Assembly (NCBI GenBank): GCA_022360015.1
Contig: JAKSDQ010000089.1
Span: 85,560-149,559, forward strand
Direction: 5' to 3'
From: Cytophagales bacterium
Lineage (GTDB): Bacteria > Bacteroidota > Bacteroidia > Cytophagales > Cyclobacteriaceae
DNA length: 64,000 nt
Position numbers and translations under genes: made by a program. A model generated the notes under the pieces. The model searched no databases. It had not been told where the DNA came from and saw nothing but the letters and a program-made list of their open reading frames with translations. Positions 9,460 to 17,693 of this stretch are shown here, piece after piece (positions within the stretch are counted from its first letter, which is position 1; every line of letters begins with the position of its first letter).

Positions 9460-9705
9460 TTACAAGTTTAGGTGCTCTATTATTTGTTTAATTAAATATC
9501 TTTTAATCGTTTTCTCCGGATGTGGTTCATGTATACTGATGATACGATTGGATGTATTTTTAAATTTTCTCCTTGAACCTCCCGTTTTTCCTTTACTCTT
9601 TATTTCTTCATAGCCGAAGTGAGACAAGACCTTTCTCAATTCATCCCAAGTAAAATCTTTTGGATTTGACTTAAACTTTTTGATGAGCTTGTCTATTGTT
9701 CCCAA
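9460..9705 (-). CDS. hicA: HicA-family mRNA interferase toxin
   Basis: An 81-residue basic protein with the double-stranded-RNA-binding-like fold of HicA: a first helix (IDKLIKKFKSNPKDFTWDEL), then strands around GKTGGSRRKFKN and a C-terminal helix. HicA toxins cut mRNA and stop translation. In the classic type the catalytic His sits in a GSHH motif; here the equivalent site reads GGSRR and the nearest histidines are in SIHEPHPEK, as in a Bacteroidota subgroup. Activity should therefore not be assumed. The hicB gene follows directly. The identity rests on length, motif pattern and neighbour. Confidence 0.87.
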   Translation of the reverse strand: MGTIDKLIKKFKSNPKDFTWDELRKVLSHFGYEEIKSKGKTGGSRRKFKNTSNRIISIHEPHPEKTIKRYLIKQIIEHLNL

Positions 9706-9827
9706 ATCATTTTATTTATTAAACGTTTGCAACTAATTTTCAGTTACAAATATAGGACAAATTCCACAAGAAATCAAAAAGATAAAGAAATTTAAAGATC
9801 GGTTACCTCATCGACTGGTATTTCGTA

Positions 9828-10949
9828 TTAGATATTAACCCGCTTATTTCCTGATGCGAGTGATTTATAAACAGCCTCCAGCACCTTCATATCTTTCAAC
9901 CCTTCCTCACCTGAAATGATGGACTCCGTATTCTCTAGTACGTTAAGAGCAAAATTATCCATTTGCACTGCCTGTTGATTGGGCGCATCGAAATCAAGAA
10001 TTTCATTGTTCAGGCTACCCTTCAGCCCGTCATAACTATAGGCGGGCATTAATATACCACGTGCTTTTTCGGTGCTTACAATAAGGTGATTGGTACCAAA
10101 GGAATAAGAAGTGGTATGATTAGATACACTTCCGTCGGGAAATTCCATTTGCCAGGTGATTGTTTCATCTACTTCCTTGAACTTTTTCCGGTCAGTTTTA
10201 AATTCCTGTGCTGTCAGCGCTACAGGTTCCTGGCCATAAGTATAACGTGCTGCCTGTACACAATAGATGCCTACGTCCATCAAGGCACCGCCGCCGGCCA
10301 AATCTTTTTTCAGGCGCCACTGGGTAGGATCGCCTATCTTAAAACCAAACTGGGAGCTAACGTAGGTTACTTTACCAAAAGGCCGTTCTTTGTTAAGATT
10401 GATCATCTTTTCGTGATAGGGACTGAATTGAAGCCGGTAACCGATGGATAGCTTTACATTGTTATCTTTGCAGGCTTTGATCATATCATTGCATTCTTTG
10501 ACAGATACTGCCATGGGTTTTTCACAGATAACGTGCTTACCCGCCTTTGCTGCTTTAATGGTGAATTCCGCATGCATGGAGTTGGGTAAAACCACGTAAA
10601 TGATAGCTATGTCATCATTGGATGCGATGCTTTCGAAATTGTCGTAGTTGTAGATATTTTTAGCAGGAATGTTGTACTTTTCTGCCCAGACTTTTTCCTT
10701 TTCCTTAGTGCCTGTAACGATGCCTGCCAAATAGCAATGCTTAGTTTCCAGCAATGCCGGGGCCAGTTGATTGGTTGAGTAACTGCCTAATCCCACCAGG
10801 GCAATGCCCGGTTTTTTAGTTTGCAAGGAAGTTTTATCAACTGCCAAAACAGAAGTAAATGGTGCTGCGATTCCCATACCGGCAATGCCAATCGCGGAGT
10901 TTTTGATAAAGTTTCTGCGTGAGTGATCATTAGTTCCGAAGTGTGTCAT
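9828..10949 (-). CDS. Gfo/Idh/MocA-family NAD(P)-dependent oxidoreductase with Tat signal
   Basis: A 373-residue exported sugar oxidoreductase. The N terminus carries a twin-arginine signal (SRRNFIKNSAIGIAGMGIAA), so it should be folded with its cofactor before export. The Rossmann nucleotide site is GIALVGLGSYSTNQL at about residue 48, and the family hallmark CEKPMAV, whose Lys is catalytic, lies at about 143. The C-terminal half is the alpha/beta substrate domain (GGGALMDVGIYCVQAARY). The closest functional model is glucose-fructose oxidoreductase, but the substrate cannot be read from sequence. A fragment of a sugar isomerase-like gene lies 600 bases away on the same strand (11573), hinting at a former sugar catabolic cluster. 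Confidence 0.92.
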   Translation of the reverse strand: MTHFGTNDHSRRNFIKNSAIGIAGMGIAAPFTSVLAVDKTSLQTKKPGIALVGLGSYSTNQLAPALLETKHCYLAGIVTGTKEKEKVWAEKYNIPAKNIYNYDNFESIASNDDIAIIYVVLPNSMHAEFTIKAAKAGKHVICEKPMAVSVKECNDMIKACKDNNVKLSIGYRLQFSPYHEKMINLNKERPFGKVTYVSSQFGFKIGDPTQWRLKKDLAGGGALMDVGIYCVQAARYTYGQEPVALTAQEFKTDRKKFKEVDETITWQMEFPDGSVSNHTTSYSFGTNHLIVSTEKARGILMPAYSYDGLKGSLNNEILDFDAPNQQAVQMDNFALNVLENTESIISGEEGLKDMKVLEAVYKSLASGNKRVNI

Positions 10950-11121
10950 TTTAATTGAACTTAGTTGTAGTTAGATGATTGAAATAGTAATTTATCAATA
11001 ATTTTCTAATGGAATGTCCATGAAAATGATTTTTTCAGCATGTATGGCAAGAGTTCAATGCTTTCTATAATTATATTTGAATAGGTATTAATGAAAGACT
11101 CTGAGTCTGAAAACAAATTCA

Positions 11122-11565
11122 ATGATGGATAAAATAGAAATTCGAGAAGTAAAAAACACGGATTTTGACACCATATTCGTGTTCATAAACGAGCTTGAAA
11201 ATCAAAAATTTGACGTAAACAGGCAAAGGGAAATATTTACTGAAAATCTGGCCAACCCATATAACATTTATTTGCTTGCAACAATTGATACGAAGCCGGT
11301 TGGATTTCTTAGCTGTCATATTCAGCATTTGCTACACCACAGCGGATTGGTCGGCGAAATTCAGGAGATGTATATAAGACCGGAAAGTCGTAACCTGGGC
11401 ATTGGACACAAATTAGTGGACAAACTGAAACGGATAGCCAGGGATCAAAGGGTAATTCAACTGGAAGTGACTTCAGATATTAAAAGAGAATTGGCTCATA
11501 AGTTTTATAAAAATCAACAGTTTATCGATACACATAAAAAATTTGTGTATCTGCTTACCGAATAA
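11122..11565 (+). CDS. GNAT-family N-acetyltransferase
   Basis: A 147-residue acetyltransferase. The acetyl-CoA pyrophosphate loop is in EMYIRPESRNLGIGHKLVDK (about 89-108), preceded by the strand LATIDTKPVGFLSCHIQH, and the end matches the family pattern in which AHKFYKNQQFIDTHKKFVY closes the fold. The length is normal for the family. The acceptor is unknown; it could be a small amine or a protein N terminus. It is a single gene with its own promoter in the gap 10950-11121, divergent from the Gfo/Idh gene. Confidence 0.9.
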   Translation: MMDKIEIREVKNTDFDTIFVFINELENQKFDVNRQREIFTENLANPYNIYLLATIDTKPVGFLSCHIQHLLHHSGLVGEIQEMYIRPESRNLGIGHKLVDKLKRIARDQRVIQLEVTSDIKRELAHKFYKNQQFIDTHKKFVYLLTE

Positions 11566-11572
11566 AAGGTGG

Positions 11573-11735
11573 TCATATGATCTGCACCTTTTCCAGCACA
11601 CCCCTGACGTTGTTTAGTAGCGCCTGGACTTTTTTGGTAAGGATTACCTTTACTAAATGTTTCAATAGAAAGATAACCGCAGTAGCCTGATTTTTTACCC
11701 ACAAAGTATCCAAGGTCAAACATTGACCAAACATC
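11573..11735 (-). pseudogene. 3' remnant of a sugar phosphate isomerase/epimerase-like gene, frameshifted
   Basis: On the minus strand, one frame reads SGYCGYLSIETFSKGNPYQK. If one base is dropped at the A-run at about 11635-11640, the adjoining frame continues VQALLNNVRGVLEKVQII and stops at 11573. The joined sequence resembles the end of xylose-isomerase-like TIM-barrel proteins, where a GY-G-L-IET motif is followed by a short helix. The rest of the gene is missing, and an in-frame TAG closes it upstream near 11750. The family call is from memory of the motif, so it is moderate; that it is a broken coding fragment is better supported. Confidence 0.5.
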
Positions 11736-11776
11736 AAATAAAAATAACTAATTCCCTATAGCACAAGCATCCTCCT

Positions 11777-11934
11777 GTGGGTGTTGCACAATGCAAGAAT
11801 GCATCTATATTCTCATCTCCTCAGCAAAAACCTCCGTGTCTCTCCGTGTCTTGGTGCCTCCGTGGTGAACAATGGTTAACCACCAAGACACGGAGAGACA
11901 CAAAGAATTTTGTCGAAAGTGTTAGGCAACACCT
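11777..11934. repeat. Dispersed repeat copy 1: GTTGCACAA core plus 21-bp perfect hairpin
   Basis: The copy has three parts. A short core, GTGGGTGTTGCACAAT, is at 11777-11792. Bases 11836-11856 and 11881-11901 form a perfect 21-bp inverted repeat (arm begins GTGTCTCTCCGTG) around a 24-base loop. The flank 11902-11934, read on the minus strand, gives GGTGTTGCC then TTTCGACAAAATTC, a degenerate copy of the core found at 23616 and 56468. The element lies between a decayed isomerase fragment and the 3' end of the FAD oxidase gene. Confidence 0.85.
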
Positions 11935-11950
11935 ACAGGACGCTTGTGCT

Positions 11951-13309
11951 TTAAAAAAGATTTTTGTTCAGAAATTCATTGCGGAATTTGCTTTCCGGGT
12001 CAAATTCCAGCAATAATGCTTTAAAATCTGCTAACTTTTCAATGCGGGATTGTAGCACCTGAGGAGAAAACGTAAACAGCTTTCCCCAATGGGGACGGAC
12101 ATGATAGGGAGAAAGCCCTTCTTCTATCATTGGTAACAGTTTTTGAACGGCATCCCACTCCGGTTTAAAAGTAAAATGAATGGCCACACAAGGCTTTTTA
12201 TAGCATGGGCTCATCCAAAAATCATCCTGATCAATGGTCCGGATTTCTGAGATGAATAAATGTGGGCTTATTTTTTCATTCATTTTCTCAACAGCCATTA
12301 CTGCTTCATAACCATACTCCATCGGAACAAAATATTCAGCCTGTAATTCTTCGCCCCGGCTGGGGGTGAATCCCATTTTAAAGTGTGGCAACCGTTCATA
12401 CCAAGAACCATCGATGCCCAATTGATCAGTACAGCTTTCTGCCGAAAGGGTTTCTACCGGATGTAAATGGTTTTCAGCCAGTGTGGCATTAAAAAACTCC
12501 TTCCCTGTCACTGTTTGGGCAGCGTTTGTGAGACTTTTAATCCAAACCTGATTAATGTTTTTGTTCCGCCAGTCCGTAAACAGGCTCACACTGTAACCAC
12601 TGGACATTATGGTACCGAAATTGGCTTCCAGGGCGCTCATGGGCATGTTACGATAAACAACCTGTTGCATTTGATAAGTGGGGATAAGATCTAAAGTAAT
12701 TTTGGTAATAACTCCCAAAGCTCCCAATCCAACCACTGCTCCGTCAAAAAGTGCTTTGTCTTTGTCCCGCGACAAGGTTGTGACTGACCCGTCAGCCTTC
12801 ACCAGTTCCATGGCTTTTACCGCGATGGGCAGCGCACCGTTTTTTACGCCCGATCCATGGGTAGCGGTAGCACAGGCCCCGGCAATTGATATGTGCGGCA
12901 AAGAAGCAAGATTGTGCAAACCGTAGCCATTTTCGTGTAAATACCCGCAGATATCGCCATAGCGAACCCCGGCTTCGACGGTGATGGTTCCCGCAGATTG
13001 GTCTGGGGAAAAGATCTTCTTCATACCTTTTAGCGAAACAAGGGTTTGTTTGCTGTCTGCTATCTTGTTAAAAGAATGACGCGAACCCAGGCCCCGCAAA
13101 CCAGGAGCGCTGCGGATTATTTGCTGTATCTGTTCTGTCGATGTAGGGTAGTGCACATTTCCGGTACTGTAAGTCAGATTACCGGCCCAGTTGGTGAGCG
13201 GTGTGGCTGGCTCGTCGGAGTTACCGGAGGGGGTACAAGACATCAAAGGAGATAATACCGTGCCGGTGGCCACCATTGAAGAAGTTTTTAAAAATGTCCT
13301 TTTATCCAT
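11951..13309 (-). CDS. FAD-linked alditol / aldonolactone oxidase, exported
   Basis: A 452-residue flavoprotein of the VAO/PCMH class. The FAD domain contains GLGSRHSF (His78, the position that carries covalent FAD in alditol oxidases) and GACATATHGSG at about 152. The C-terminal motif PHWGK, close to the end, is diagnostic of the aldonolactone/alditol oxidase branch. Such enzymes oxidise a polyol or sugar lactone with oxygen and release hydrogen peroxide. The N terminus is a signal (DKRTFLKTSSMVATGTVLSP) ending in PLMSC, so Cys25 may be lipidated. Exact substrate unknown (xylitol-type polyol or L-gulono/D-arabinono-lactone). The gene stands alone; repeat copy 1 lies just beyond its 3' end. 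Confidence 0.88.
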   Translation of the reverse strand: MDKRTFLKTSSMVATGTVLSPLMSCTPSGNSDEPATPLTNWAGNLTYSTGNVHYPTSTEQIQQIIRSAPGLRGLGSRHSFNKIADSKQTLVSLKGMKKIFSPDQSAGTITVEAGVRYGDICGYLHENGYGLHNLASLPHISIAGACATATHGSGVKNGALPIAVKAMELVKADGSVTTLSRDKDKALFDGAVVGLGALGVITKITLDLIPTYQMQQVVYRNMPMSALEANFGTIMSSGYSVSLFTDWRNKNINQVWIKSLTNAAQTVTGKEFFNATLAENHLHPVETLSAESCTDQLGIDGSWYERLPHFKMGFTPSRGEELQAEYFVPMEYGYEAVMAVEKMNEKISPHLFISEIRTIDQDDFWMSPCYKKPCVAIHFTFKPEWDAVQKLLPMIEEGLSPYHVRPHWGKLFTFSPQVLQSRIEKLADFKALLLEFDPESKFRNEFLNKNLF

Positions 13310-13537
13310 TTTATGGCTTTTTTCGAAATTTAAGGTATTGCCTGATTACAACCAAAGCGAAACCGGCAATTTGATGGATTTTATAAGCTCAAAACTTAAA
13401 ATCGCGCTTCTACAAAATGTCCCTCCCTGGTAAAGCCAGATAGCTGTTGATTCAATTAATAGATTAAATATAATAATATAAATATTTGAAAATCAATATA
13501 TTATAATATTTAATAAAAATGCTTTTATTAAATTAAA

Positions 13538-14236
13538 TCAACGTACTTCGCAATTTGGCAACAGTTGTCTCACTTTTTCCTTTTCAGCCTCGGTTACCCC
13601 ACTGGATGATAGGTCGATACCTTTTAAACCGGTTAACTTACCCAGACTTTCAGGGAGGGTAGTAAGCTGATTGCCGGAAACAGTGAGCCATTCCAGATCG
13701 TCCAGGTTGCCCAATGTCGTTGGCAATCGCTTCAGTTGGTTACCTGGTAGGTAAAGCTCTTTTAACTTCGAGCCTGTTATGTTTTCAGGCAGCAATGATA
13801 CCTCACACTTACTAATGTGAAGCAATTTCAGATTTTTGAGTTTAAAGAGTCCCTCTGAAAGGCTGTCAATCCTGTTGTTTCCTAAATACAAAATCAAAAG
13901 ACTATTCAAACTTTCCAAAGGCTTTGGTACCTGTGCAAATTTGTTATAAGACAAATCCGGTTTTTCCAGTTTTTGAAGATTTTTTATGGATTCAGGTAAA
14001 CTTGTCAGTTGATTATCGCTAAGGTCCAGCTCTTTTAGGTTGATAAAATCTCCGACAGTTTCTGGCACCACTGTGTAATTCTGTGAGGATAGATTCAACT
14101 TATACACTTTATCTTTTTCTGCTAATGCTGTTTGCAGGGACCGGTATACTTTTGCTTCATGGGCAGTTGGGATTGATTGTGCGAAAGAATTGGTATTCGT
14201 TAAGGCAAGCAGCCATAAAAAATGTGAAATTTTCAT
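13538..14236 (-). CDS. Secreted leucine-rich-repeat protein
   Basis: About 232 residues. The start chosen is ATG 14236 (MKISHFLWLLALTNTNSFAQ), which gives a clean signal peptide; the longer frame from GTG 14269 would add 11 residues in front of it. After export, residues ~45-215 carry seven leucine-rich repeats of about 23 residues (LKELDLSDNQLTSLPESI is typical), forming a curved protein-binding surface. There is no enzymatic domain, membrane anchor or sorting domain, so it is probably periplasmic or outer-membrane associated. The partner is unknown. Confidence 0.88.
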   Translation of the reverse strand: MKISHFLWLLALTNTNSFAQSIPTAHEAKVYRSLQTALAEKDKVYKLNLSSQNYTVVPETVGDFINLKELDLSDNQLTSLPESIKNLQKLEKPDLSYNKFAQVPKPLESLNSLLILYLGNNRIDSLSEGLFKLKNLKLLHISKCEVSLLPENITGSKLKELYLPGNQLKRLPTTLGNLDDLEWLTVSGNQLTTLPESLGKLTGLKGIDLSSSGVTEAEKEKVRQLLPNCEVR

Positions 14237-14314
14237 AGATAGCAGGTGATTGATCACAAACAGTACCAAAAGATCATATTGTACTTGAACTTTTAAATAT
14301 AGCTTTTTTGCGGG

Positions 14315-14340
14315 AGGTCGACAAGGAGATGGGTCGACCT
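14315..14340. repeat. Short inverted repeat between two genes
   Basis: AGGTCGAC and GTCGACCT are perfectly complementary (8 bp) around a ten-base loop. It lies 16 bases after the end of the SGNH-like gene and upstream of the LRR gene. There is no T-run after it on the minus strand, so a terminator is possible but not proven; an operator is the alternative. Confidence 0.4.
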
Positions 14341-14356
14341 GACACCACCCGGAAGG

Positions 14357-15418
14357 CTAATTTAATATTACACGTTTTATTTCTTCAGATACCAGTTTAT
14401 TGAAATGGGTTGTCGGATGCCCATTATCTGCGTCGATGTAATTATGTTTATCATACCTGGTAAAAGTAGAATCCTGCGTAATCAATTCTTTCGACCGGAT
14501 ATAGGGTATGTTGTTTTCTTCGAAAAGGTTAGCAAGGAAAGCGTCCCGCCATCCCCGTTTTTCCGGATCAGGAGACAGCAATTGATTAAAAATGACAAAT
14601 ACATAGTCGTAATTACGGGAGTCCAACTCCTTTTTCATATTTAAAATAATCTCTTTGTTCAGCTCCTTTTTATTTCTCATGGCTTTCCACTTTCCGCGAA
14701 GCCTTGATCTGATCACCTCGGGAATCAAGTTTTCCGCATAGATCAGCCTTCGGTAAAGATAGGAACGGATTTGGGGTGGATTTTGCTCAAAGTATTCAGC
14801 AGGATTGGAATAAATCGAGTCTTTCGAAAGCTTCAACTGCCCTTTTTCAAGGGTGAAAAAAGGCTTTTGGCCATCCCTCACTTTCAGATAAGACCGGTCG
14901 ATATCTGTGGTCATGATACTTACAATCACAAAAGGTTTTTCGAAATGATCGAGTGATTTTTGCATCAAAAGGTAGATCTGATCCACTCCGTAGCCTCCGA
15001 CGCCATAATTTAAAAAGTGATGTGCCTTTGAAAAGCTACTGTCATTGTTCAATATTTCCTGAAAGCAGGTGGCACCTACACATTGGGCAAAGGAATCGCC
15101 ATAGAGCAATACCGGCCGTTTATCCTTGATTTGGGGCTCGTCATTATGAAGGTAAGTGTTCCTGTCAAACTCCCCTATCCAACCCAGGGTTTCATGGGGT
15201 ACTTTTGCCCCTCCTGCGGTATTGCCAAAAAGATAAGCGAGTTTCCAGTAATCATCCCCATAAAAAGAGTCGTCATAAAGTCTTGGATCCCTGAGGTGCT
15301 CAAATTGCTTCAGGTTACTGTACAGTATGATCCGGTAAGCAAATTCCGCAGTAAAAAAGCCAATGGACAATGATATGGCCAAAAGAATTAAATTCTTAAG
15401 GTGTGACTTAAGCTTCAT
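14357..15418 (-). CDS. SGNH/GDSL-like membrane-anchored protein
   Basis: A 353-residue protein with one N-terminal helix (about 9-28) and a large outside domain. The motif LLYGDSFAQCVGA (about 105) resembles the GDS block that holds the nucleophilic Ser of SGNH hydrolases, and NGHPTTHFN near the C terminus resembles the block that holds the catalytic His. Proteins of this shape often modify or deacylate polysaccharides. The other SGNH blocks are not clear, so the enzyme class is tentative. The gene is followed by the LRR gene on the same strand, 120 bases away. Confidence 0.68.
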   Translation of the reverse strand: MKLKSHLKNLILLAISLSIGFFTAEFAYRIILYSNLKQFEHLRDPRLYDDSFYGDDYWKLAYLFGNTAGGAKVPHETLGWIGEFDRNTYLHNDEPQIKDKRPVLLYGDSFAQCVGATCFQEILNNDSSFSKAHHFLNYGVGGYGVDQIYLLMQKSLDHFEKPFVIVSIMTTDIDRSYLKVRDGQKPFFTLEKGQLKLSKDSIYSNPAEYFEQNPPQIRSYLYRRLIYAENLIPEVIRSRLRGKWKAMRNKKELNKEIILNMKKELDSRNYDYVFVIFNQLLSPDPEKRGWRDAFLANLFEENNIPYIRSKELITQDSTFTRYDKHNYIDADNGHPTTHFNKLVSEEIKRVILN

Positions 15419-15537
15419 GGTAATAGGTCTTATTCAGCGATACCGGCTACAGATACCGCGTGAAGCATGGTTTTAGCGATATATTACAAAGAAATTGTAA
15501 AATTCTACTCCAAAGTTATACAAAATAAATATTTATT

Positions 15538-15744
15538 TTAAAAAAAGCGGTTTATTTGAAAAATATTCTGTGGTACTTTTGTTATGATAGGCTGTTTTAA
15601 AATGTCCTCCATACCGTCATACCAAAGGGTGTCTCCGCTATGATAGACTTTCCACTGACCAAATTCAACTACATAGCCCATATACAGGCACCGTCCCAAA
15701 AAATCCTTCTCCGGCAAATTGTGCGCTGCAGGCACACCATGCAA
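15538..15744 (-). pseudogene. Internal fragment of a metallo-beta-lactamase-fold hydrolase
   Basis: The residues GVPAAHNLPEKDFLGRC, then YHSGDTLWYDGMEDIL, match the middle of UlaG/RomA-like metal-dependent hydrolases, including a metal-binding Asp in SGDT. These proteins are usually about 250 residues; here only about 50 survive. The N-terminal half with the HxHxDH motif is gone, and after DILKQ the frame runs into unrelated sequence (PIITKVPQNIF) and stops. The fragment abuts an AraC fragment on the other strand, so this is a deletion or rearrangement junction. Confidence 0.8.
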
Positions 15745-16141
15745 TGTAAAATGTATAGTTCGATTATTGGCTGGTCTTGGCTATGTCCAAACGCACCAGC
15801 AGGAAGAGGCTTATAAAATGACCAAAGTGTATGACTATATCATGGCCCGTTTTCGCCATCCGATCCTATTACAGGAAGTAGCCCGGATTGCCAACCTTAC
15901 ACCCCAGTCATTTTGCCGTTTTTTCAAGTCCCGTACTCGCAAAACATTTTCGCGCTTTCTCAATGAGGTCAGGGTCGGATATGCCTGTAAGCTGATGTCA
16001 GAAGAACACCTGAATATTTCAGATATCTGTTTTCAAAGTGGCTTTAATAACTTGTCTAACTTTAACCGGCAGTTTAAGAAGATTGTCAATAAGTCTCCAC
16101 TTAAATACCGAAAAGAATATCTTGCTGGTGAGTTTAAATAA
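15719..16141 (+). pseudogene. C-terminal half of an AraC-family regulator
   Basis: From about residue 30 the frame carries the full DNA-binding domain of an AraC regulator: two helix-turn-helix units (HPILLQEVARIANLTPQSF and LNISDICFQSGFNNLSNFNR) and the usual end NKSPLKYRKEY. The sensing domain of about 170 residues is missing; only LLAGLGYVQTHQQEE of the linker remains. The first ~16 residues are read from the opposite strand of the hydrolase fragment and are not part of the original gene. The domain could still fold and bind DNA if expressed, but no native promoter is expected. Confidence 0.8.
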
Positions 16142-16144
16142 TAA

Positions 16145-16354
16145 TTATTTTTTATCTTCTTCGCTCTCATCCTTTTCCGGAGGTGCAGAGACTATGTTGC
16201 CATCCTCATCCAGGTAGGCCATCATATCTGATAAATCACCCCCTTTGGCGTTGTTCTCCTTACGCTCCTTTCTCCTTTCTTCCTTTTCCTTTTTCTTCAT
16301 TTGTTTTTTTTTCTCTTTTTGCTTTTTGATAAAGCTATTTTGTGATCTTGCCAT
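16145..16354 (-). CDS. Small, highly charged protein, conserved in Bacteroidota
   Basis: About 69 residues, starting at MARSQNSFIKKQKEKK; the open frame extends 9 codons upstream to 16381, but this start matches the family. It is a Lys/Glu-rich helix followed by LSDMMAYLDEDGNIVSAPP and an acidic tail. The type is common in Bacteroidota, often beside cold-shock genes, and looks like an RNA- or ribosome-associated protein, but no function is established that I know of. It ends four bases from the end of the AraC fragment on the other strand. Confidence 0.75.
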   Translation of the reverse strand: MARSQNSFIKKQKEKKKQMKKKEKEERRKERKENNAKGGDLSDMMAYLDEDGNIVSAPPEKDESEEDKK

Positions 16355-16792
16355 ATATTTTAGTTTAAGTAAAGAAATCATCGCTATATTCCGTTAATTA
16401 ACTGGATTTCAACGATAAAAGAGGAAGAAATAAATTTCACAAGGAAATGCCCGGAAATTATTCAGGAGGGTCAAATGCAGAGTGACAATTACCGCTTACC
16501 AAATACAAAGATAACATTTTAGGCCTGTTTTTTCAGCTTAAAGAGAGTATTAATGCGTTTATTTGATATAAATAATTGATAATCAATGTATTATATTTAA
16601 CTAATCACTATATACCGGCTGTGCAACATTTCCAGCACGGAATGAAATACTATCCGGGCAAACCAAAACATCTGAAGGCCATACTATGACTTCCAATAAT
16701 GGCCAATATATCAACCATTGATTTTTTACAAGTAAACAAAATTTGTTTCCACCTTATCCGTTAGTAAAGGAGATAAACAGGAGTTATGAAAT
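16355..16792. other. Intergenic gap, no gene recognised
   Basis: About 440 AT-rich bases between the start of the small charged protein and the terminator of the DoxX gene. One stretch near 16615-16630 (GGCTGTGCAACATT) faintly recalls the core of the dispersed repeat but lacks its hairpin. No coding character on either strand. Confidence 0.45.
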
Positions 16793-16828
16793 AAAAAGCT
16801 GTCCCGTCGTTACCTGGGCAGCTTTTTG
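16793..16828 (-). terminator. Intrinsic terminator of the DoxX-like gene
   Basis: Read on the minus strand, AAAAAGCTGCCC pairs with GGGACAGCTTTTT across an eight-base loop, with one unpaired base, and ends in a T-rich run (TTTTTATTTC). It begins 20 bases after the stop codon at 16848. Confidence 0.75.
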
Positions 16829-16847
16829 TATTTCAATGATACCGGTT

Positions 16848-17216
16848 TTACTTCCGGTGATACCAGGCCCAGGCAATCAGCAAAGGGTGCACCCCTACCA
16901 ACCTCACCCAGGCCACCCAAAGTGGCGCACATAGGCCGTCTTCTACACAACCGCCTATCTCAATAAAATATACGTGAGAAGGAATAAAAGCCAATAACAT
17001 AATAATAATCGCATATACAGCCCATTTCCTGGAAAAAATGGGAACCAAGGCTATCCCAAAGAACACTTCCAGGAGACCACTGGCAAGGTTAATCCATTCG
17101 GGATAAGGCAGATAGTCCGGAATCAATGGTAAGTAAAATTCCGGATTCAGGAAGTGGTTAAGCCCCGCCAATACATAAAAACCTGCTAGCACTGCAAGGC
17201 TGATTTGTTTCATCAT
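16848..17216 (-). CDS. DoxX-like membrane protein
   Basis: About 122 residues with four membrane helices, starting at MMKQISLAVLAGFYVLAGLN. The pattern AGLNHFLNPEFYLPLIPDYLP followed by GLLEVFFGIALV is typical of DoxX/MauE-like proteins, which are linked to redox or quinone partners in membranes. The start ATG (17214-17216) overlaps the TGA of the upstream gene as ATGA, so the pair is coupled. A strong terminator follows at 16793-16828. Confidence 0.82.
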   Translation of the reverse strand: MMKQISLAVLAGFYVLAGLNHFLNPEFYLPLIPDYLPYPEWINLASGLLEVFFGIALVPIFSRKWAVYAIIIMLLAFIPSHVYFIEIGGCVEDGLCAPLWVAWVRLVGVHPLLIAWAWYHRK

Positions 17217-17653
17217 TTTAGCTTCCAGTTTGTCGTGAAATGCACTTTTTTCAGAATCAAAAAGAAAGGCACCCACCATATGAGATCATTTGTGATGAGC
17301 GTCAGGCCAAACTGCGCTGAGGCCTGACCGGTCAAGTAGTTGAAAACAAAACCCATCGGTCCGAATAGCTTGCCTAACAACCCGACTGCGACGATGGGCC
17401 AATGCCGGATCGGATCGGAACTTGCCCACCAATAACCCAGTCCGTAAAGTCCTATCACCATACCCATTCCCTGCCATATCATAGGATGATTAAGCGGTTC
17501 CATACCCGTTATGGTAAAAAAATGTGCCGGAAAGAGCACTACCCAGGATCCCCATAAGATGTTATACAGGGCTGCTGCCTTAAGGGTTATGGTCATCCAG
17601 CTTTTAGATTGATAATGATTTGTCACTTGTTTTGAGTTCAGGTGGATAAACAT
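17213..17653 (-). CDS. Four-helix membrane protein, unknown function
   Basis: About 146 residues from ATG 17653 (MFIHLNSKQ), or 127 from ATG 17596 (MTITLKAAALYNILWG); the open frame reaches back to 17749 but that part overlaps the divergent hydrolase gene. The core has four helices with WQGMGMVIGLYGLGYWWASSD and NDLIWWVPFFLIL, a conserved pattern in Bacteroidota and Planctomycetota proteins of unknown role. It is the first gene of a two-gene unit with the DoxX-like protein. Confidence 0.75.
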   Translation of the reverse strand: MFIHLNSKQVTNHYQSKSWMTITLKAAALYNILWGSWVVLFPAHFFTITGMEPLNHPMIWQGMGMVIGLYGLGYWWASSDPIRHWPIVAVGLLGKLFGPMGFVFNYLTGQASAQFGLTLITNDLIWWVPFFLILKKVHFTTNWKLK

Positions 17654-17693
17654 TTTGGAGGGTACTTTTGTTCTAGTTCCACAGTTTTTTTGT

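Noticed and set aside
11777..12016. Plus-strand open frame of about 79 codons
   Set aside because: It consists of repeat hairpin sequence and the antisense of the FAD oxidase end.
17655..17693. Alternative TTG start for the alpha/beta hydrolase
   Set aside because: It adds 13 residues with no family match and falls in the divergent promoter region; ATG 17694 starts the conserved part.
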